From assembly GCA_050949645.1 (NCBI GenBank), contig JBMNGC010000001.1, positions 2,108,001 through 2,172,000 on the forward strand: a stretch of DNA of 64,000 nt, in the 5' to 3' direction. The first letter of the stretch is position 1. Each line of letters begins with the position of its first letter. Under the pieces are notes generated by a model that did no database searches, was not told the DNA's origin, and saw nothing but the letters and a program-made list of their open reading frames with translations. The position numbers were made by a program, and so were the translations under genes. Origin of the DNA: RUG369 sp050949645 (lineage in GTDB: Bacteria > Planctomycetota > Planctomycetia > Pirellulales > Thermoguttaceae). This document shows, in pieces, positions 61,088 through 64,000 of the stretch.

Positions 61088-63583
61088 TCATAGAAACTTC
61101 GCCGTTATGCTTTCCTTCGACGCGCAGAGATCCTCGAGCGTACCCGACGCCACGACGCGACCGCCGGCGTCGCCGCCTCCGGGCCCCATATCGACGATAT
61201 AATCTGCGTTTCTAATCATATCGAGGTCATGCTCGATCACGACGACCGTCGCGCCCTTTTCCACGAGTCCCTGCAACACGCCGAGCAACGACTGAACGTC
61301 GAGCGGATGGAGCCCTATCGTCGGCTCGTCGAAAACAAAGACGCTCCCCGACTGACCGCGCCCCATCTCGCTTGCAAGTTTGAGACGTTGCGCCTCGCCG
61401 CCTGAAAGCTCCGGCGTCGCCTCGCCAAGCGTCAGGTAACCGAGTCCCAGATCCGATAATACTTTCAGACGCTTTGCTACCGACTTAAGATCCGAACAGA
61501 ATTCGAGCGCGCGATTCACGTCCATGGCCATAATTTCAGGGAGAGAACGCGCTTCTCCGTCTTGGCGAACTCGACGAATACCGTACGCGACGCGCGAATA
61601 TCGCGAACCGCGACATTCCGGGCACGGGGCGGCGACGTCGGGGAGAAACTGCACGTCGAGACTCACGGTTCCCGTCCCGTCGCAGACCGGACACCGCAAA
61701 CTGCCCGTATTGTATGAAAACGCGCGCGCCTTGAGCCCCGTGTCGAACGCGTCGGGGGTCTTGGCGAAAACCTTGCGCAACTCGTCGTGGACGTCCGCAT
61801 AGGTGGCGACCGTTGAGCGAATATTGACGCCGATCGGGGTCGCGTCGATTAGCTTGATCTGGCGGATTCCTTCGCACTCAACGTTCCTGACATGCCTCGG
61901 AGCCTTCTTGCCAGCGAGCGCCGCCTGCAACGCCGGGACCAGACTTTCAAGAATCAGCGTCGTCTTGCCCGACCCTGAAACGCCCGACACGACGGTGACG
62001 CGACCTTTGGGAATCTCGACCTTAAGGGGCTTCACCGTATGGATGGAGTCTGTCTCCAGCGTGATTTTTCCAAATTTAAAGAGCTCGGACTTCGCGGCGC
62101 GACCGCGAACTTCTACTCTGGCGGCGCCGGAAAAAAAGGGCCCGATCTTAGAGTCAGGGTTCTTTTCAAGGTCCTCGATCGTCCCCTGCGCGACGACGCG
62201 GCCCCCCTTCTCGCCCGCTCCCGGTCCGAGTTCGATCGCCCAATCCGCCTCTCGGAGGATCTGCAAGTCGTGGTCGACGAGAATCACCGAGTTTCCGTCG
62301 CCTACGAGATCATGCATCACGCCGTTGAGCCCGACAATATTCGAAGGATGCAATCCGATCGACGGTTCGTCGAGCACGTAGAGGGAGCCCGTCGAACGAT
62401 TCCGCACCGCGCGCGCAAGCTCGACGCGTTGCCGCTCGCCCGTCGAAAGCGTCCCCGAGGCGCGATCGAGCGTTAAATAGGAGAGTCCCAACTCGATAAG
62501 GCGCCGCGACGCCGTCTCGAAAAACTCGCAAATACTTTCCGCCAGAGGCCTCATTTCCTCGGGCGCAGAAGCGGGGACGCCTCGAACCCATTCGGTCGAC
62601 TCACCAAGCGTCATTTGACAGACCTGATCAAGGGAGAGCCCGCGAACCTTCGGAGCGCGAGCTTTCTCTGAAAGGCGCGTTCCATGGCAATCGGGACATT
62701 CCGAGAGTTTCAGGAATTTTTCGACGCGCTTCATCCCCTTTTCATCTTTGACCTTCGCAAGCGCGTTCTCAACCGTATAGGTTGCATTGAAGTAGGTGAA
62801 GTCGAGCTCGCCCGCTTCGTTGCTATTCTTCGACTTATAGAGAATGCGTTTCTTGACCGCAGGACCGTGGAGCACGATATCCTTCTCTTTAGGCGAAAGA
62901 GTTCTATAAGGCACGTCGGTTCGAACGCCCATCGCGCGGCATACGTCGGTCATAAGGGACCACATAAGCGAATTCCACGGCGCGACCGCTCCCTCGTCGA
63001 TCGTCAGCGATTCGTCGGGTATGAGCGTCGATTCGTCGACCGTTCGCGCGATCCCCGTTCCGCTGCACGTCGCGCAAGCGCCTTGCGAGTTGAACGCGAG
63101 CTCTTCCGCGCCGGGGCCATAGAATCGCGCGCCGCACTCCGAGCATACCAATTCCTGCTCCGCCGCGACCTTAAGCGTCGGCGCGAGATAGTGGCCGTTA
63201 GGGCAACGATGACTGCCGAGCCGTGAGAAGATGAGTCGTAAGCTGTTGAGCAACTCCGAGCTTGTTCCGAACGTGCTGCGAATCCCTGGAACGCCCGGAC
63301 GCTGTCGAAGCGCAAGAGCGGCGGGCACATAGAACACCTCGTCGACAACGGCGCGCGCCGCCTGCGTCATACGTCGACGCGTATAGGTCGATACCGACTC
63401 GAGATAACGCCTTGACCCTTCAGCGTAGAGAACCCCAAGCGCAAGGGAAGATTTACCCGACCCGGAGACGCCGACGATTCCAACGATCTTATGCAGTGGG
63501 ATATCGACGTCGATATTCTTGAGATTGTGCACTCTGGCGCCGCGAACGACGATATGTTGCGGCTGATGAGAAAATTCGGTCAT
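61088..63583 (-). CDS. UvrA-like ABC ATPase (UvrA2 type)
   Basis: 831 residues, shorter than UvrA (about 940). Two ABC modules: Walker A GVSGSGKSSLA (about 38) and GVSGSGKTTLI, with zinc sites (CPNGH, CSECG, CATCSGTG, CPDCHGTR, CPVCDGTG, CPECRGSR) as in UvrA. The segment after the first zinc module is short, consistent with loss of the UvrB-binding domain, as in UvrA2/DrrC-like proteins. The first signature is LSTGERQRVELA instead of LSGGEAQR; the second is normal. It probably aids resistance to DNA-binding drugs or damage, not nucleotide excision itself. GGAA lies before ATG. Confidence 0.85.
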   Translation of the reverse strand: MTEFSHQPQHIVVRGARVHNLKNIDVDIPLHKIVGIVGVSGSGKSSLALGVLYAEGSRRYLESVSTYTRRRMTQAARAVVDEVFYVPAALALRQRPGVPGIRSTFGTSSELLNSLRLIFSRLGSHRCPNGHYLAPTLKVAAEQELVCSECGARFYGPGAEELAFNSQGACATCSGTGIARTVDESTLIPDESLTIDEGAVAPWNSLMWSLMTDVCRAMGVRTDVPYRTLSPKEKDIVLHGPAVKKRILYKSKNSNEAGELDFTYFNATYTVENALAKVKDEKGMKRVEKFLKLSECPDCHGTRLSEKARAPKVRGLSLDQVCQMTLGESTEWVRGVPASAPEEMRPLAESICEFFETASRRLIELGLSYLTLDRASGTLSTGERQRVELARAVRNRSTGSLYVLDEPSIGLHPSNIVGLNGVMHDLVGDGNSVILVDHDLQILREADWAIELGPGAGEKGGRVVAQGTIEDLEKNPDSKIGPFFSGAARVEVRGRAAKSELFKFGKITLETDSIHTVKPLKVEIPKGRVTVVSGVSGSGKTTLILESLVPALQAALAGKKAPRHVRNVECEGIRQIKLIDATPIGVNIRSTVATYADVHDELRKVFAKTPDAFDTGLKARAFSYNTGSLRCPVCDGTGTVSLDVQFLPDVAAPCPECRGSRYSRVAYGIRRVRQDGEARSLPEIMAMDVNRALEFCSDLKSVAKRLKVLSDLGLGYLTLGEATPELSGGEAQRLKLASEMGRGQSGSVFVFDEPTIGLHPLDVQSLLGVLQGLVEKGATVVVIEHDLDMIRNADYIVDMGPGGGDAGGRVVASGTLEDLCASKESITAKFL

Positions 63584-63865
63584 GACGTTCCACTCAATCT
63601 AGAGTTCTCTAGCGCGTCGTTCAACTTTGGAGCGAAGTTTCCGTAAATTATCTTTCCTTTATTAGAAACGTCTAGTCGCGTATTCAAGGGATTCGCACAA
63701 CGTCGGCGGCGACGCCGCGACCGATTTAGAAAACAGACGCTATTTTTTACGCGACTCTAAACCCTCAAAGAGAGTCTTCGCCCCTTCGCGACGGAGGCGA
63801 TAAAAAAGGTTCGAGCCCCAAAAGTTGAAGCTCGAACCTTTATGCATTATGACGTCAAAGACGAC
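63584..63865. other. intergenic region before the second DUF1559 gene
   Basis: Contains the terminator at 63802-63841 and probably the UvrA2 promoter; nothing else seen. Confidence 0.45.
63802..63841 (-). terminator. terminator of the second DUF1559 gene
   Basis: AAAGGTTCGAGC and GCTCGAACCTTT (12-bp stem, 13-nt loop) with six T on the minus strand. Confidence 0.85.
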
Positions 63866-64000
63866 TCAGTTATCCGCGATCGTTTCGCCGCCGTCGGCGG
63901 TCGACATAGCGCGCCAGATCTCAAGGTCGATCGTGTTGCTCACGAAGCGAACGGAGCCGTCCATCATCGACGCGTTAACGCCGCCCGAGTGGTCGCTGCG
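63866..64000 (-). CDS. DUF1559 protein, C-terminal end only
   Basis: Reading the minus strand from the right edge gives RSDHSGGVNASMMDGSVRF, then FVSNTI and GGETIADN before TGA. This is the signature C terminus of DUF1559 proteins and nearly the same as that of the gene at 50501-51499. The rest lies beyond the window. Confidence 0.85.
   Translation of the reverse strand, partial: RSDHSGGVNASMMDGSVRFVSNTIDLEIWRAMSTADGGETIADN

Overview
The window looks like a chromosomal segment of a Planctomycetota bacterium, probably a Pirellulales/Thermoguttaceae-type lineage (inference). Lineage markers are a DUF1559 protein with a prepilin-type N terminus plus the cut-off end of a second one, a protein with planctomycete-type cytochrome c (PSCyt-like) haem motifs fused to an HzsA-like propeller, a HYExAFE-family protein, a TPR protein ending in two RNA polymerase alpha-CTDs, and a secreted protein with a Cys-rich KPLYFED-type core. 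A superoxide reductase next to a high-molecular-weight rubredoxin suggests an anaerobic or microaerophilic life. Two arabinofuranosidase-like GH127 enzymes suggest access to plant polysaccharide, for example in a gut or sediment. I saw no rRNA, tRNA, CRISPR array, insertion sequence or phage gene.

Layout. 1-2.5 kb: cut-off alpha/beta hydrolase, then the oxygen-defence pair hrb-dfx (minus strand) preceded by a helically phased repeat array. 3-10 kb (plus): pntAA-pntAB-pntB transhydrogenase operon, sat, an OleA/FabH-like thiolase-fold enzyme, aroA. 10-12 kb (minus): nrnA and a macrodomain protein. 12-23 kb (minus): a degradative locus with two closely related GH127 proteins flanking two related Tat-exported metallo-beta-lactamase-fold proteins, and a large dihaem NPCBM/HzsA-like protein upstream. 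23-30 kb: holB, a secreted planctomycete protein, guaB, a sigma-region-2-only protein and an autotransporter. 30-36 kb (plus): SIS protein, PIG-L deacetylase, amidotransferase-like protein, MATE exporter, SDR. 36-50 kb: a large secreted Ser/Asp-rich protein, clpX, two RpiB-family isomerases, a thioredoxin-fold protein, ExbD, tgt, the TPR/alpha-CTD protein, a Bax-inhibitor-1 protein, a DUF6528-like propeller and an ExbD-like coiled-coil protein. 50-64 kb: DUF1559/lipoprotein pair, cysS, etfBA, a TlpA-like protein, rsmD, a cyclophilin, the HYExAFE protein, a UvrA2-like ATPase and the end of a second DUF1559 gene.

Genes are mostly in short units with clear Shine-Dalgarno sites, sigma70-like promoters and strong hairpin terminators. 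The least explained parts are the duplicated GH127/MBL locus (gene-conversion-like mosaic and a possible Tat-signal remnant), the TPR/double alpha-CTD protein, the sigma-2-only protein beside the autotransporter, and the phased ATGRCCAT array before the oxygen-defence genes. Long antisense ORFs throughout are treated as composition artefacts.
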